The translations under genes were made by a program, and so were the position numbers. 64,000 nucleotides of DNA from Thalassospira alkalitolerans (lineage in GTDB: Bacteria > Pseudomonadota > Alphaproteobacteria > Rhodospirillales > Thalassospiraceae): NCBI RefSeq assembly GCF_002115745.1, contig NZ_JFKB01000009.1, positions 62,001 through 126,000 on the forward strand, read 5' to 3'. The stretch's first letter is position 1. Each line of letters opens with the position of its first letter. Of the stretch, positions 17,784-27,445 are shown piece after piece. The notes beneath the pieces were generated by a model. That model saw only the letters and a list, made by a program, of their open reading frames with translations, made no database searches and was not told the origin of the DNA.

Positions 17784-19430
17784 ATGACCGATCTGTCCTT
17801 CCATTATGATGTACTTGTCATCGGCAGCGGTGCTGCCGGTTTGTCCACGGCACTCAAACTTGCCCCACATGTTCGTGTTGCCGTCCTGTCCAAGGGCAAA
17901 ATTGATGACGGTTCAACCAACTGGGCGCAAGGCGGGATAGCCGCCGTGCTTGACGCAGCCGACAGCATTGAAAACCACGTCGAAGATACATTGGTTGCCG
18001 GTGCCGGACTTTGCAAACGTGATACTGTGGAATTTGTGGCGCGCAATGCGCCCAATGCCATCAAATGGCTGGACGAGCTTGGCATTCAACTGACCCGTGA
18101 TCCCGAGGGCGGCAATGACCAGCCGTTTCATCTGACGCGTGAAGGCGGACATAGCCACCGCCGTATCGTCCATGCAGCAGATGCCACAGGGCGTGCTGTT
18201 CAGACCACCCTGCAAAGCGAGGCGGCGAAACACCCCAATATCAAAATTTTTGAAGATTACCTGGCCATCGATCTGGTAACGGATCGTAAGCTCGGCGGTG
18301 AAGGCCGCCGCTGCATCGGGGCCTATGCACTTGAACTGACAACCGGGCAGGTGCGATCCTTTAACGCCCGCACCGTGGTTCTTGCCACCGGGGGTGCCAG
18401 CAAGGTGTACCGCTTTACGTCCAACCCTGATGGATCGACCGGTGATGGCATTGCCATGGCATGGCGCGCGGGGTGCCGGGTGATGAATATGGAATTCAGC
18501 CAGTTCCACCCGACCTGTCTTTATCATCCACAGGCCAAATCATTTTTGATTACTGAGGCCGTGCGCGGCGAGGGCGGCAAACTATTGCTGGCCGATGGGA
18601 CGCGTTTCATGGACCGGTTTGACGAACGCGGCGAACTGGCCCCGCGCGATATTGTTGCCCGCGCAATTGACCATGAAATGAAACGCCTTGGTGCGGATTG
18701 CGTCTATCTTGATATCACGCATAAAGGCGCGGATTTCATCCGCGAGCATTTCCCGACGGTCTATGAAACCTGCCTGACCTATGGCATCGATATGACCAAA
18801 CAACCAATCCCGGTTGTTCCAGCCGCCCATTATACCTGTGGCGGGGTTCTGACCGATCTGCGTGGTCGTACCGATTTGACCGGGCTTTATGCCATTGGCG
18901 AATGTGCTGGAACCGGTTTGCACGGGGCCAACCGGCTGGCATCCAATTCGCTTTTGGAATGCTTGGTATTTGGCGAGGCCGCCGCACGCGATATTGTTGA
19001 AGCACTTCCGGTTGATGACCGGTTCAAGGACCTCCCTGACTGGGATGAAACCGGCATTACCGATTCCGACGAAGAAGTCATTGTCGCCCATAACTGGGAA
19101 CAACTGCGCAATGTCATGTGGGACTTTGTCGGCATCGTCCGCACGACCAAGCGTTTGCAACGTGCCCAGCATCGCATTGATCTGCTGCTATCGGAAATCG
19201 ACGAATATTATGGCAATTTCCGTGTGACCAACGATTTACTGGAACTGCGCAACCTGTCGGTCGTCGCCAAGCTGATCATTCAATCCGCCCTGTGGCGTCA
19301 CGAAAGCCGCGGTCTGCATTATACCACCGACTATCCAGAACGCGATGACAGCGCCACTCCGCGCCAAACCATTCTGGTACCGGAAAACTTCGCCGGGCGC
19401 TGGGTCGTATCGGGCCAATGGAAAACCTGA
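17784..19430 (+). CDS. nadB: L-aspartate oxidase NadB
   Basis: A 548-residue flavoprotein that oxidises aspartate to iminoaspartate, the first step of de novo NAD synthesis. The FAD motif [13 protein letters not shown] is near the N-terminus; [47 protein letters not shown] and [26 protein letters not shown] follow in the order seen in NadB. I start at ATG 17784, which matches the family length; the open frame reaches 17673. The usual partners nadA and nadC are not adjacent, which is uncommon, so those steps must be encoded elsewhere. The next gene is a MOSC protein, 78 bases on. Confidence 0.94.
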   Translation: MTDLSFHYDVLVIGSGAAGLSTALKLAPHVRVAVLSKGKIDDGSTNWAQGGIAAVLDAADSIENHVEDTLVAGAGLCKRDTVEFVARNAPNAIKWLDELGIQLTRDPEGGNDQPFHLTREGGHSHRRIVHAADATGRAVQTTLQSEAAKHPNIKIFEDYLAIDLVTDRKLGGEGRRCIGAYALELTTGQVRSFNARTVVLATGGASKVYRFTSNPDGSTGDGIAMAWRAGCRVMNMEFSQFHPTCLYHPQAKSFLITEAVRGEGGKLLLADGTRFMDRFDERGELAPRDIVARAIDHEMKRLGADCVYLDITHKGADFIREHFPTVYETCLTYGIDMTKQPIPVVPAAHYTCGGVLTDLRGRTDLTGLYAIGECAGTGLHGANRLASNSLLECLVFGEAAARDIVEALPVDDRFKDLPDWDETGITDSDEEVIVAHNWEQLRNVMWDFVGIVRTTKRLQRAQHRIDLLLSEIDEYYGNFRVTNDLLELRNLSVVAKLIIQSALWRHESRGLHYTTDYPERDDSATPRQTILVPENFAGRWVVSGQWKT

Positions 19431-19508
19431 TGCGGAAATCGACTGAACCCTGCCAGATAATGCCCGACAGCACCAAAGTACAAATCCGATAAACCCGATG
19501 AGTTTAGC

Positions 19509-19958
19509 ATGACAGCCACCCTGATCGGTATCGCCCGCAAGGCCCGCTCGCGTGCGCCAATGGAAATACTCGACACTGTTGATGTCAGCCTGACGCACGG
19601 TATTGATGGTGATTGTCGCGGCAAACTGCGCAAACGTCAGATTACCATAATGACCATGGAAGACTGGCAGGCGGCCTGTGCGGAAATTGATCGCGCAGAT
19701 TTGCCATGGACGACGCGTCGCGCCAATATTTTGGTTCAGGGCATTGAAATTCCCCAGATGCCGGGCACCCAAATCCGGATCGGCAATCTGATTGTCGAAA
19801 TCACTGGTGAAACCGATCCGTGCCGCCGTATGGAAGAAGCCGCTGCCGGCCTCGAAAAAGCCCTGCGGCCTGATTGGCGGGGCGGGGCAACTTGCAGAAC
19901 CATTCAACCCGGCACCATTCGAATTAATGATCCGGTGATTTTGCTCGGACCTGACTGA
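19509..19958 (+). CDS. MOSC domain protein
   Basis: A 149-residue stand-alone MOSC domain, the fold also found in the C-terminus of molybdenum cofactor sulfurases. The conserved segments LTHGIDGDCRG, TTRRANILVQGIEIP and ITGETDPCRRMEEA match YiiM-like members, with the strictly conserved Cys in the DPC motif. Small MOSC proteins are thought to handle sulfur or molybdenum cofactor, and some reduce N-hydroxylated compounds. No molybdenum genes lie nearby, so the role is open. Confidence 0.88.
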   Translation: MTATLIGIARKARSRAPMEILDTVDVSLTHGIDGDCRGKLRKRQITIMTMEDWQAACAEIDRADLPWTTRRANILVQGIEIPQMPGTQIRIGNLIVEITGETDPCRRMEEAAAGLEKALRPDWRGGATCRTIQPGTIRINDPVILLGPD

Positions 19959-20115
19959 TAGACATCTGGAAATTCAGCCCCGGCTTCCCACCTAAAAAAG
20001 ACAGAAATCACACAGACGATTTGCGATGAGGCTTGCACTGATGCCCCGTATCAGGGACGAATGTCAGGCTGATACCAAGTTTCATTAAAAATATTCATCC
20101 TGCCGTGGGAGATCA

Positions 20116-21201
20116 ATGTTGAAAACTGCACCGATTCCAGAAAACGAAGAAGAACGGCAGGAATCGCTCGAAAGCATGGGGATTTTATCGACCCCACGCG
20201 ACCCGGAATTGGACCGAATCACACGACTTTGCGAACGGATTTTTGGCACCGAGATCGTTGCGATATCATTGCTCGACAATGACCGACAGTTTTTCAAATC
20301 ACGCGTTAATCTGGCAGTTCCCGAAACACCACGTGACATTTCCTTCTGCGGTCACGCCATCATGCATGATGCACCACTTGTCATCGGCAATGCACAAACA
20401 GACGACCGATTCAGCGATAATCCTCTGGTTAAGGGGGCCCCGCATATCCGCGCATATGCCGGTGTTCCTCTATCGAATTCAAAAGGCTTTAAACTCGGCA
20501 CTTTGTGCATTATCGACACAAAAACACGTGAGTTCTCCGACAGCGAGATCGAGACCCTGAAAGACCTTGCGCATTGGGTCGAAACAGTTCTTGCCTTGCG
20601 TTATACGGAACGCAACCAGAAACAGTTGCTTGCCGATCTGGATGCCGCCCATCGCGATATGATGATCGATAGCCTGACCGGCGTTTGGAACCGACGTGGA
20701 CTTCAGGAACTTCTTTCGCGTGAAATGACCGCCGCCCGGATCAAAAACGGATCGGCCGGTGTTTTCATGCTTGATATCGACCATTTCAAACAGGTCAACG
20801 ATACCTATGGGCATCTGGTCGGCGACAAGGTCATTCAGGATATCGCCGCCATCATGTCATCCAGCCTGCGTGACCATGATATTGTCGGGCGCTTCGGGGG
20901 CGAAGAATTCGTTTGTATCTTGCCGGGTCTTCGGCTCGAACAAACCATGTATTTGGGTTACAAACTGTGTAATGCGGTGCGGGACCAATGCCACGTAACC
21001 GGTCCCGATGGAAACTCCGTGCCAATCACGGTCAGCGTCGGAGCAACATGGATTTCGAATGAGACAACCGACTTGCATGAACCGCTTGATGTGCTGCGGG
21101 TTGCCGACGAAGCCCTTTATGATGCCAAGGAAAGTGGTCGCGACACCGTTCGATACAAGGCACTTGATACATTTGGCAATCTTGACGGACTAAGCGGTTA
21201 A
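20116..21201 (+). CDS. GAF-domain diguanylate cyclase
   Basis: A 361-residue soluble signalling protein: an N-terminal GAF domain (about residues 25-165; RDISFCGHAIM, RAYAGVPL) then a GGDEF domain (about 180-350). The active site reads GGEEF at 261-265, so it is predicted to make cyclic di-GMP. The product-inhibition I-site RDHD at 252-255 sits at the canonical five residues upstream. DSLTGVWNRRGL and DIDHFKQVNDTYGH complete the catalytic core. The GAF segment with the SFCGHAI motif is a widespread sensor type of unknown ligand. ATG 20116 follows GGGAGA. No membrane segment is present. Confidence 0.94.
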   Translation: MLKTAPIPENEEERQESLESMGILSTPRDPELDRITRLCERIFGTEIVAISLLDNDRQFFKSRVNLAVPETPRDISFCGHAIMHDAPLVIGNAQTDDRFSDNPLVKGAPHIRAYAGVPLSNSKGFKLGTLCIIDTKTREFSDSEIETLKDLAHWVETVLALRYTERNQKQLLADLDAAHRDMMIDSLTGVWNRRGLQELLSREMTAARIKNGSAGVFMLDIDHFKQVNDTYGHLVGDKVIQDIAAIMSSSLRDHDIVGRFGGEEFVCILPGLRLEQTMYLGYKLCNAVRDQCHVTGPDGNSVPITVSVGATWISNETTDLHEPLDVLRVADEALYDAKESGRDTVRYKALDTFGNLDGLSG

Positions 21202-21220
21202 AAAAACCTTCCGCACCGCG

Positions 21221-21247
21221 GACGGCACGGTTATCTGCCGTACCGTC
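21221..21247. terminator. Imperfect hairpin between convergent genes
   Basis: GACGGCACGG (21221-21230) pairs with CCGTACCGTC (21238-21247) with one mismatch. The T-rich tail is short. It lies between the convergent cyclase and exporter genes and is a weak terminator candidate. Confidence 0.45.
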
Positions 21248-21291
21248 GGTTTATGGCAGGATCCAAAACGACAGCCCCCGCGAAAGTCGGC

Positions 21292-23148
21292 CTAGGTCGT
21301 TACCTCACCCGCATGGGCAAGGATTTCTTCGGCCTCGCGAATTTCCTGTTGCTGGGCCCACATTTCAGCATAAAGACCATCCTGCGTCAGCAAATCCTGA
21401 TGACGGCCACGCTCTGCCACCTGACCCTCACGCAGCACAATGATTTCATCAGCATCAATGACGGTTGAAAGCCGATGCGCAATCATAAGCGTCGTATGAC
21501 CGCGCGACACATCACGAAGGGCTTGCTGGATATCTTTTTCGGTTCTTGTATCAAGGGCCGAGGTCGCCTCGTCAAAGATCATCACTTTCGGGCGTTTCAG
21601 CAACATACGTGCAATCGATACGCGCTGTTTTTCGCCCCCCGAAAGCTTCAAGCCCCGTTCACCGACCATGGCTTTGGAACCTTCTGGAAGGGCCGCGATA
21701 AAACGATCAATACTGGCAAGTTTTGCCGCATTGGTAATTTCGGCATCGCTTGCCCCCGGACGGCCATAGGCAATGTTATAAGCAATCGTATCGTTAAACA
21801 GGACGGTATCCTGTGGCACGATGCCGATTGATCGGCGTAAGGATGTTTGCGAAACGTCACGGATATCTTGCCCATCGATGGTAATGCGCCCCGACGACAC
21901 ATCATAAAAACGGAACATCAGGCGGGTTAAGGTTGATTTCCCTGCCCCGCTGGGGCCGACCACGGCAACCGTTTTACCGGCCGGAACGTCGAAACTGACG
22001 CCCTTAAGAATTTGCCGATCCGGATTATAGGAAAATTTGACATCTTCAAACCGGATCGACGCCTGATCGCAGACAAGATCCGGAGCATCTTTTTTGTCTT
22101 CGACTTCCTTTTCAACATCAAGCAACGAAAACATACGTTCCATATCGGTTAGCGATTGCTTGATCTGACGATAGACAAAACCAAGGAAGTTTAGCGGCAT
22201 GTAAAGCTGCAGCAGATAGGTATTTACCAAAACAAAATCACCGATGGTCATCGAACCATCTTTGACCCCATTGGCCGCCAGCAACATGTTCAGAACCAAC
22301 CCAACAGCAATGATCGCGCCCTGCCCGATATTAAGCTTCGACAGAGATTCCTGCGATTTCACCGCCGCGACTTCATACCCGCGCAACGCATGGTCATAAC
22401 GCCGGGATTCGTGCTCCTCATTATTGAAATATTTGACCGTTTCATAATTGATCAGGCTGTCGATAGCCTTGGTATTGGCCTCGTCATCGCGCTGATTCAT
22501 TTCACGGCGGAACTTCATCCGCCATTCGGTCACGATCAAGGTGAACGCGATATAGATCACGATGGTGACAAAGGTGATCAGGGCGAACCAGAAATCGTAC
22601 AGCACCCACAGAATGCCCGAGACCATAAAGATTTCAAGAAAAGTCGGCAGAATATTGAACAACATGAAGGACAGAAGGAATTCTATCCCCTTGACCCCGC
22701 GTTCAATGGCGCGCGTAAGTCCGCCCATCTGGCGATCAAGGTGGAACCGTAATGACAGGGCATGCAGATGTTCGAACACACCAAGGGCGGATGTGCGAAT
22801 GGCACGCTGCGCAACCTTGGCAAAAACAGCATCCCGCAATTCGCCAAAGGCCGAAGACAGAACCCGGATCAGGCCATAGGCCACAATCAAACCAACAGGA
22901 ACGACAATCAGGGTCGTCGTATCCGCACCACCGCCTGTCGCGCCCGTTTTTGCCCCGCCGCCCAGCGCATCAACAGCGTATTTATACAAAACCGGGACAT
23001 ACACATTGGCGACCTTTGCCGCGAACAGCAAAAGAAGGGCGATGACCACACGGGCCTTAAGCTCGAACTCGCCACGCGGCCAGAGATAAGGCAAAAACGT
23101 TTTAACAACACCGAATTCGGCACGGGCCGTCGGTTGATTATTCGACAT
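21292..23148 (-). CDS. Atm1-like ABC exporter (fused permease and ATPase)
   Basis: A 618-residue half-transporter with an N-terminal six-helix permease and a C-terminal ATPase. The segment INYETVKYFNNEEHE is the hallmark of the Atm1/HMT1 group, which exports glutathione-linked sulfur or metal species and, in bacteria, also heavy-metal conjugates. The ATPase has Walker A GPSGAGKST, signature LSGGEKQRVSIARM and Walker B VMIFDEATSALD. I start at the Met of MSNNQ (23148), as the 15 codons before it look non-coding. It works as a homodimer in the inner membrane. The gene stands alone, separated from the upstream permease gene by a terminator. Confidence 0.92.
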   Translation of the reverse strand: MSNNQPTARAEFGVVKTFLPYLWPRGEFELKARVVIALLLLFAAKVANVYVPVLYKYAVDALGGGAKTGATGGGADTTTLIVVPVGLIVAYGLIRVLSSAFGELRDAVFAKVAQRAIRTSALGVFEHLHALSLRFHLDRQMGGLTRAIERGVKGIEFLLSFMLFNILPTFLEIFMVSGILWVLYDFWFALITFVTIVIYIAFTLIVTEWRMKFRREMNQRDDEANTKAIDSLINYETVKYFNNEEHESRRYDHALRGYEVAAVKSQESLSKLNIGQGAIIAVGLVLNMLLAANGVKDGSMTIGDFVLVNTYLLQLYMPLNFLGFVYRQIKQSLTDMERMFSLLDVEKEVEDKKDAPDLVCDQASIRFEDVKFSYNPDRQILKGVSFDVPAGKTVAVVGPSGAGKSTLTRLMFRFYDVSSGRITIDGQDIRDVSQTSLRRSIGIVPQDTVLFNDTIAYNIAYGRPGASDAEITNAAKLASIDRFIAALPEGSKAMVGERGLKLSGGEKQRVSIARMLLKRPKVMIFDEATSALDTRTEKDIQQALRDVSRGHTTLMIAHRLSTVIDADEIIVLREGQVAERGRHQDLLTQDGLYAEMWAQQQEIREAEEILAHAGEVTT

Positions 23149-23279
23149 ATTTTTCAAATTCTTTCCCCGGGCACGTACCGTAGAGCATTGCAAACAAACG
23201 GTCCGGGCTCTCTCGAAGTCCCTTCCCCATCACAACAAATGGCCCCCTAAAGGCCTTTTGGCAAGTTGCAGAACTATTT

Positions 23280-23316
23280 AGCCAAAACAAAACCGCGGGC
23301 AGAAAACTGCCCGCGG
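23280..23316 (-). terminator. Rho-independent terminator of the cbiM-like gene
   Basis: A perfect 10-base stem, CCGCGGGCAG (23293-23302) and CTGCCCGCGG (23307-23316), around AAAA. On the minus strand the stem is followed by TTTTGTTTTGG. It lies 31 bases after the stop of the leftward CbiM-like gene. Confidence 0.9.
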
Positions 23317-23347
23317 CTTGAATTTCGACATAAAGTAACGCGCGCGA

Positions 23348-24028
23348 TCAGGCCGCAGCGCGATATAAACGCCGATCAAACAGCGCGATATCGGCATAGC
23401 GATGGCCCATTTTCGCAACGGCCAGAACACCCAGATCAACAAGCGGCTCAAGCAAAATGACCATCATATAGGCCCCGCCGAAGGTGACGACCTGTTCGAC
23501 ATTGGCCGCGCCAAAACCCTGTCCATAGAAAGCCCAGAAGGCAACCCAGGCAACAATCCCGCCCTGATAAGCCGTCGAAAGTGCCAATGCCTGCCCATAG
23601 GTGACATCCTTATAGGCAACCTTGGCCGGAATGATTTTCGATGCCAGCATGCTCATGGCGAACAATGGAACCAGAAGCGTGGTCAAATTGATGCCGTATT
23701 GCGGCAAATCGAACGGTGCAAAAAACACGCCCTGCAACAAAAGACCAAGTGCAAGGCCAACGGCCGCCGGTGCCGCACCAAAAATCAGAAACAGGGTAGA
23801 ACCCAAAATCAGATGAACTTCGGAGACCCCGACCGGATGATGCGGCAAAACCTGAAAGAAGCAGAAAACAAATGCTGTCGTCGCAAGAGAGCGCAACACC
23901 GTGGCAATGACACCGTCATTGCGCATAGTATCAAAGGTCAGCTTTGCGGTTACGCCAACAGCACCCGTCGCTGTCGCATATGACAAGCCAATTTTTGCGG
24001 CATCAACAATGCCCGGTTCGATATGCAT
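23348..24028 (-). CDS. CbiM/NikM-type cobalt transport permease, solitary
   Basis: A 226-residue membrane protein with about six or seven hydrophobic segments. It begins MHIEPGIVDAAK: the N-terminal Met-His is the metal-binding start of CbiM/NikM S-components, which fixes the start at 24028 even though the frame continues to 24052. Conserved HHPVGVSEVHLILGSTLFLIFG holds further His residues typical of the family. A cobalamin riboswitch just upstream makes cobalt the likely substrate rather than nickel. The usual partners CbiN, CbiQ and CbiO are absent here, so it either uses components encoded elsewhere or acts alone, as some solitary members are proposed to do. Confidence 0.88.
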   Translation of the reverse strand: MHIEPGIVDAAKIGLSYATATGAVGVTAKLTFDTMRNDGVIATVLRSLATTAFVFCFFQVLPHHPVGVSEVHLILGSTLFLIFGAAPAAVGLALGLLLQGVFFAPFDLPQYGINLTTLLVPLFAMSMLASKIIPAKVAYKDVTYGQALALSTAYQGGIVAWVAFWAFYGQGFGAANVEQVVTFGGAYMMVILLEPLVDLGVLAVAKMGHRYADIALFDRRLYRAAA

Positions 24029-24089
24029 GGTACATAATCCTTGTGTTAGCACCCACCGTGCAGGAAGGCAGCACTTCCGCCTTCCGCTT

Positions 24090-24250
24090 TACGAATGCCC
24101 GGGCAGGTCTCCTGACTTGTGCTTTAACGTCTTACATCCGTCTTCCCGGAAAATTTTCCAGTGACGCAATGGATGGGACTGGCACTTACAGTTGCGGGGG
24201 CAGTTCCGGAATTGCACCATTTGGCACGCACCGTATTCCCTATTATTCCC
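24090..24250 (-). promoter_or_regulatory. Cobalamin (AdoCbl) riboswitch
   Basis: Read on the minus strand it contains the conserved order of the cobalamin riboswitch: GGGAATACGGTG (24229-24240), then ACTGCCCCCGCAACTGTAA, GCCAGT and CGGGAAGACGG, and finally the B12 box GTCAGGAGACCTGCC near 24101-24117. It ends about 60 bases before the CbiM-like gene, so B12 should repress cobalt uptake. The rest of the gap to proA (24251-24483) holds only promoter-like AT-rich sequence. Confidence 0.95.
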
Positions 24251-24483
24251 AATGAATTATCATTGCTTCAGAACCCGAGCCCTATAAAGTTAACAGACAT
24301 CACCCCAAAGCAAAACGGGAAAACAGGCAGAACGGAAATCTTTGCCCTACGACTTTTGATCAACCAAGATGATTGCAGTCTGCCGGTTTGAGGACTACTT
24401 TGCCGATTTGTCGATAAATTACACTAAAGCCCGACGACACAGTTCAAAACACCGGGCCCCCATCAGAGATCGGAAACAGGACC

Positions 24484-25770
24484 ATGACGGTACTTGCCAG
24501 CATTGAAGAACAGGACATCGCAGCACTTATGCGCGACATGGGCATTCATGCCCGCAAAGCCGCCCTGAAACTGGCACAGATCCCATCGGCCCCAAAAACC
24601 GACGCCCTAAAAGCCGCTGCACGTAAATTGCGTGAAAATGCCGAAACAATCCTTACGGCAAATGCACGTGATATGGAAGCAGCCCGAACCAAAGGCATAT
24701 CCGCGGCCATGCTGGATCGGCTTGCCCTTGATCCTGCTCGGGTCGAGGCCATGGCGGCCGGTGTCGAAGCCGTTGCTGATCTGCCCGATCCTGTCGGCCG
24801 CGAACTGGCCCGGTGGTCGCCGGAACATAATGGTCTTGATATCGCGCGCGTTTCCGTACCGCTTGGCGTGATTGGCATCATCTATGAAAGCCGCCCGAAT
24901 GTGACGGCCGATGCCGGTGCCATGTGCATCAAATCAGGCAATGCTGCCATTCTGCGCGGCGGGTCGGAAAGTTTTCATTCATCGCGCGCCATTTTCGATT
25001 GCATGGCCGCGGGTATTGTCGAAGCGGGCCTTCCCGAACATGCCATTCAAATGATCCCGGTCACGGACCGGGCCGCCGTGGGAGAGATGCTTAAACTGTC
25101 CGATTATATCGATGTCATTGTCCCGCGTGGGGGCAAGTCACTGATCAGTCGCATCACCGATGAAAGCCGTATTCCGCTGTTCAAACATCTGGAAGGACTT
25201 TGCCATACCTATGTTCATGCCAGCGCCAATGCGGCCAAGGCCGTCGATATTGTGGTCAATGCCAAGATGCGCCGAACCGGCATTTGCGGCGCAACCGAAA
25301 CCATTCTGATTGATAGCTCGATTGCCGGTCGACTGTTGCCCCGCATTGCCGAGGCCTTGGTAAACAAGGGCTGTGAACTGCGGGGCGATGAAACCGCACA
25401 GGCCATTGATGGCCGCATCAAACCGGCCACAGATGAAGACTGGGTCACCGAATATCAGGATGCGATTGTGTCGATCAAGGTCGTGCGCGGTGTTAACGAA
25501 GCCGTTGAACATATCAACACCTATGGCTCCCACCATACCGATGCCATTCTGGCCGAAGATGCCGATGCGACGACGACCTTCCTTAATGGCGTGGATTCCG
25601 GCATCGTGATCGTCAATGCATCAACCCAGTTTGCCGATGGCGGCGAATTTGGCATGGGCGCGGAAATCGGCATTTCGACCGGCAAGCTGCATGCACGCGG
25701 TCCGGTCGGAGTCGAACAGCTTACCAGCTATAAATACATCGTGCGCGGCACCGGCCAGACCCGCCCATGA
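24484..25770 (+). CDS. proA: Glutamate-5-semialdehyde dehydrogenase (gamma-glutamyl phosphate reductase)
   Basis: A 428-residue NADPH enzyme of proline synthesis that reduces gamma-glutamyl phosphate to glutamate semialdehyde. IYESRPNVTADAGAMCIKSGNAAILRGGSE is the family's N-terminal core, the catalytic Cys is in RRTGICGATETILID, and the C-terminal FGMGAEIGISTGKLHARGPVGVEQLTSYKYIVRG is strongly conserved. ATG 24484 is the natural start. proB is not adjacent. Its stop overlaps the nadD start (ATGA), so the two are coupled; proA-nadD-rsfS-rlmH is a recurrent alphaproteobacterial order. Confidence 0.97.
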   Translation: MTVLASIEEQDIAALMRDMGIHARKAALKLAQIPSAPKTDALKAAARKLRENAETILTANARDMEAARTKGISAAMLDRLALDPARVEAMAAGVEAVADLPDPVGRELARWSPEHNGLDIARVSVPLGVIGIIYESRPNVTADAGAMCIKSGNAAILRGGSESFHSSRAIFDCMAAGIVEAGLPEHAIQMIPVTDRAAVGEMLKLSDYIDVIVPRGGKSLISRITDESRIPLFKHLEGLCHTYVHASANAAKAVDIVVNAKMRRTGICGATETILIDSSIAGRLLPRIAEALVNKGCELRGDETAQAIDGRIKPATDEDWVTEYQDAIVSIKVVRGVNEAVEHINTYGSHHTDAILAEDADATTTFLNGVDSGIVIVNASTQFADGGEFGMGAEIGISTGKLHARGPVGVEQLTSYKYIVRGTGQTRP

Positions 25771-26375
25771 GTTTTTCGACGCCCCGAAGCCATAACGCCC
25801 CGCCCCGTGTCGGATTGCTGGGCGGGTCGTTCAATCCGGCCCATGAGGGGCATCTGCATATATCGCTCGAAGCGTTGAAAACCTTGCGCCTTGACGCGGT
25901 TTGGTGGCTGGTTTCGCCTCAGAACCCGCTTAAGCCAAAAACCGGCATGGCCGACCTTACGAAACGGTTTGATTCGGCACTGATGATGGCAAAGCATCCC
26001 CGCATTGTGGTTTCTGCAATTGAATCCGAACTGGGAACCCGTTATACGGCGGACACTCTGGCAGCTTTGCAGCGTCGTTTTACCCGAACGCGCTTCGTAT
26101 GGCTGATGGGGGCGGACAACCTGGCCCAGTTTCATAAATGGAAATGGTGGGACAGGTTGATTTTGCGCGCTCCCATTGCGGTCCTTGACCGTGAAGGGTA
26201 TTCTAACAAGGCATTGTCCGGGACGGCAGCCAAGCGTATGGAACGCTGGCGCATCCCATTGGACAGGGCGGGTTTACTAGCCGATCACGATGTTCCGGCC
26301 TGGGTTTACCTGCCAATAAAGCGCCATCCGGCGTCTTCGACCGCAATCCGCGCCGAAGGCAGATGGCAGGTTTGA
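25767..26375 (+). CDS. nadD: Nicotinate-nucleotide adenylyltransferase
   Basis: A 202-residue nucleotidyltransferase that adenylates nicotinate mononucleotide in NAD synthesis. The N-terminal LLGGSFNPAHEGHLHIS contains the nucleotidyltransferase HxGH-type motif, RFVWLMGADNLAQFHKWKWW is the NadD signature and the C-terminal SSTAIRAEG is the second nucleotide-binding motif. Coupled to proA by a four-base overlap. With nadB in this window it supplies the first and a later step of NAD synthesis. Confidence 0.95.
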   Translation: MSFSTPRSHNAPPRVGLLGGSFNPAHEGHLHISLEALKTLRLDAVWWLVSPQNPLKPKTGMADLTKRFDSALMMAKHPRIVVSAIESELGTRYTADTLAALQRRFTRTRFVWLMGADNLAQFHKWKWWDRLILRAPIAVLDREGYSNKALSGTAAKRMERWRIPLDRAGLLADHDVPAWVYLPIKRHPASSTAIRAEGRWQV

Positions 26376-26421
26376 CCGACGGGACGACCCCGAATCCAAA
26401 ACGGATCGGGCCCCGCGTAAT

Positions 26422-26817
26422 GTGAAGGTGGCGACCATAGGTACCGCAAAAAAGACTCTGACCCCGGGCGAGCTTCTTGCCCTTATCCAGAGCATACTCG
26501 AAGACGACAAGGCCGAAGACCTTGTTACGATTGATCTGATCGATAAGACCTCTATTGCTGATCATATGATTATTGCAACCGGCTCATCCTCTCGTAAGGT
26601 TGCGTCGATGGCAGAACATATTGTCGAACGCCTCAAAGCTGACGGTCAAGGCCGCGCTCTGGCAGAAGGCAAACAACAGGGTGACTGGGTTCTGGTCGAT
26701 GCAGGCGACGTTATTGTCCATCTGTTCCGCCCGGAAGTTCGTGCGTTCTATAACATCGAACAGATGTGGGGCGTTGAAAACCCGGCTCTTAAAGAACAGG
26801 CGACGCGACTGTATTAA
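26422..26817 (+). CDS. rsfS: Ribosomal silencing factor RsfS
   Basis: A 131-residue RsfS/Iojap family protein. It binds ribosomal protein L14 and blocks subunit joining when nutrients are short. DKTSIADHMIIATGSSSRKVASMAEHI and GDWVLVDAGDVIVHLFRPEVRAFYNIEQMW match the family core. The start is GTG at 26422; a second GTG two codons later is possible. It lies 46 bases after nadD. Confidence 0.95.
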   Translation: MKVATIGTAKKTLTPGELLALIQSILEDDKAEDLVTIDLIDKTSIADHMIIATGSSSRKVASMAEHIVERLKADGQGRALAEGKQQGDWVLVDAGDVIVHLFRPEVRAFYNIEQMWGVENPALKEQATRLY

Positions 26818-26888
26818 TACAGTCCGTCCCGATTTGCTTCGACCACCGCGGGAATTTGCCATCGGTGGTCACAGGCGTGATCGGCAAG

Positions 26889-27347
26889 ATGCAAATTACC
26901 CTTGCGGCAGTGGGCCGGATGAAAACCGGCCCCGAAAAAGATCTTTTTGACCATTACACAGCCCGCCTGCGCTGGCCCTTTGCGGTGCGCGAAGTCGAAG
27001 AAAAGAAAAAACTCCCGCCCAATCAGCTTAAAGATCGCGAGGCCGAGCTTTTGCTGGGCGTTATTCCCGACAATGCCTTTCTGATCGCGCTGGACGAACA
27101 CGGCAAGGAATATGGATCTGTTGATTTTGCCGGAAAGCTTGAAGGCTGGATGGATCAATATGCCGGAAACATCGCCTTTGCCATTGGCGGGGCAGATGGC
27201 CATGGCACAGCCTTAAAATCACGCGCCAATACACTTTGGTCACTGGGCAAAGCGACCTGGCCCCATATGCTGGTCCGCGCCCTGATCGCGGAACAATTGT
27301 TCCGCGCCCACGCCATCCAGACCAATCATCCCTATCATCGGGAATGA
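26889..27347 (+). CDS. rlmH: 23S rRNA pseudouridine-1915 N3-methyltransferase RlmH
   Basis: A 152-residue SPOUT-family methyltransferase that modifies helix 69 of 23S rRNA. The start MQITLAAVGRMK matches family N-termini, so I use ATG 26889 although the frame is open to 26856. FAIGGADGHG and the C-terminal knot sequence LVRALIAEQLFRAHAIQTNHPYHRE are diagnostic. It ends the proA-nadD-rsfS-rlmH group. Confidence 0.95.
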   Translation: MQITLAAVGRMKTGPEKDLFDHYTARLRWPFAVREVEEKKKLPPNQLKDREAELLLGVIPDNAFLIALDEHGKEYGSVDFAGKLEGWMDQYAGNIAFAIGGADGHGTALKSRANTLWSLGKATWPHMLVRALIAEQLFRAHAIQTNHPYHRE

Positions 27348-27445
27348 CTATTCAAACAACCTACTCATAAGCACAGGTTTAAAGTCCCCCGTTAAATCAT
27401 TAATCTGAACCATCTAGTCGGCTCATACTTTGGGGGAAGGTTTTA

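Noticed and set aside
17669..17809. 46-codon ORF overlapping the nadB start
   Set aside because: The composition is fairly coding-like, but there is no ribosome site, no recognised family, and 26 bases overlap with nadB. It may be a small leader peptide but is unsupported.
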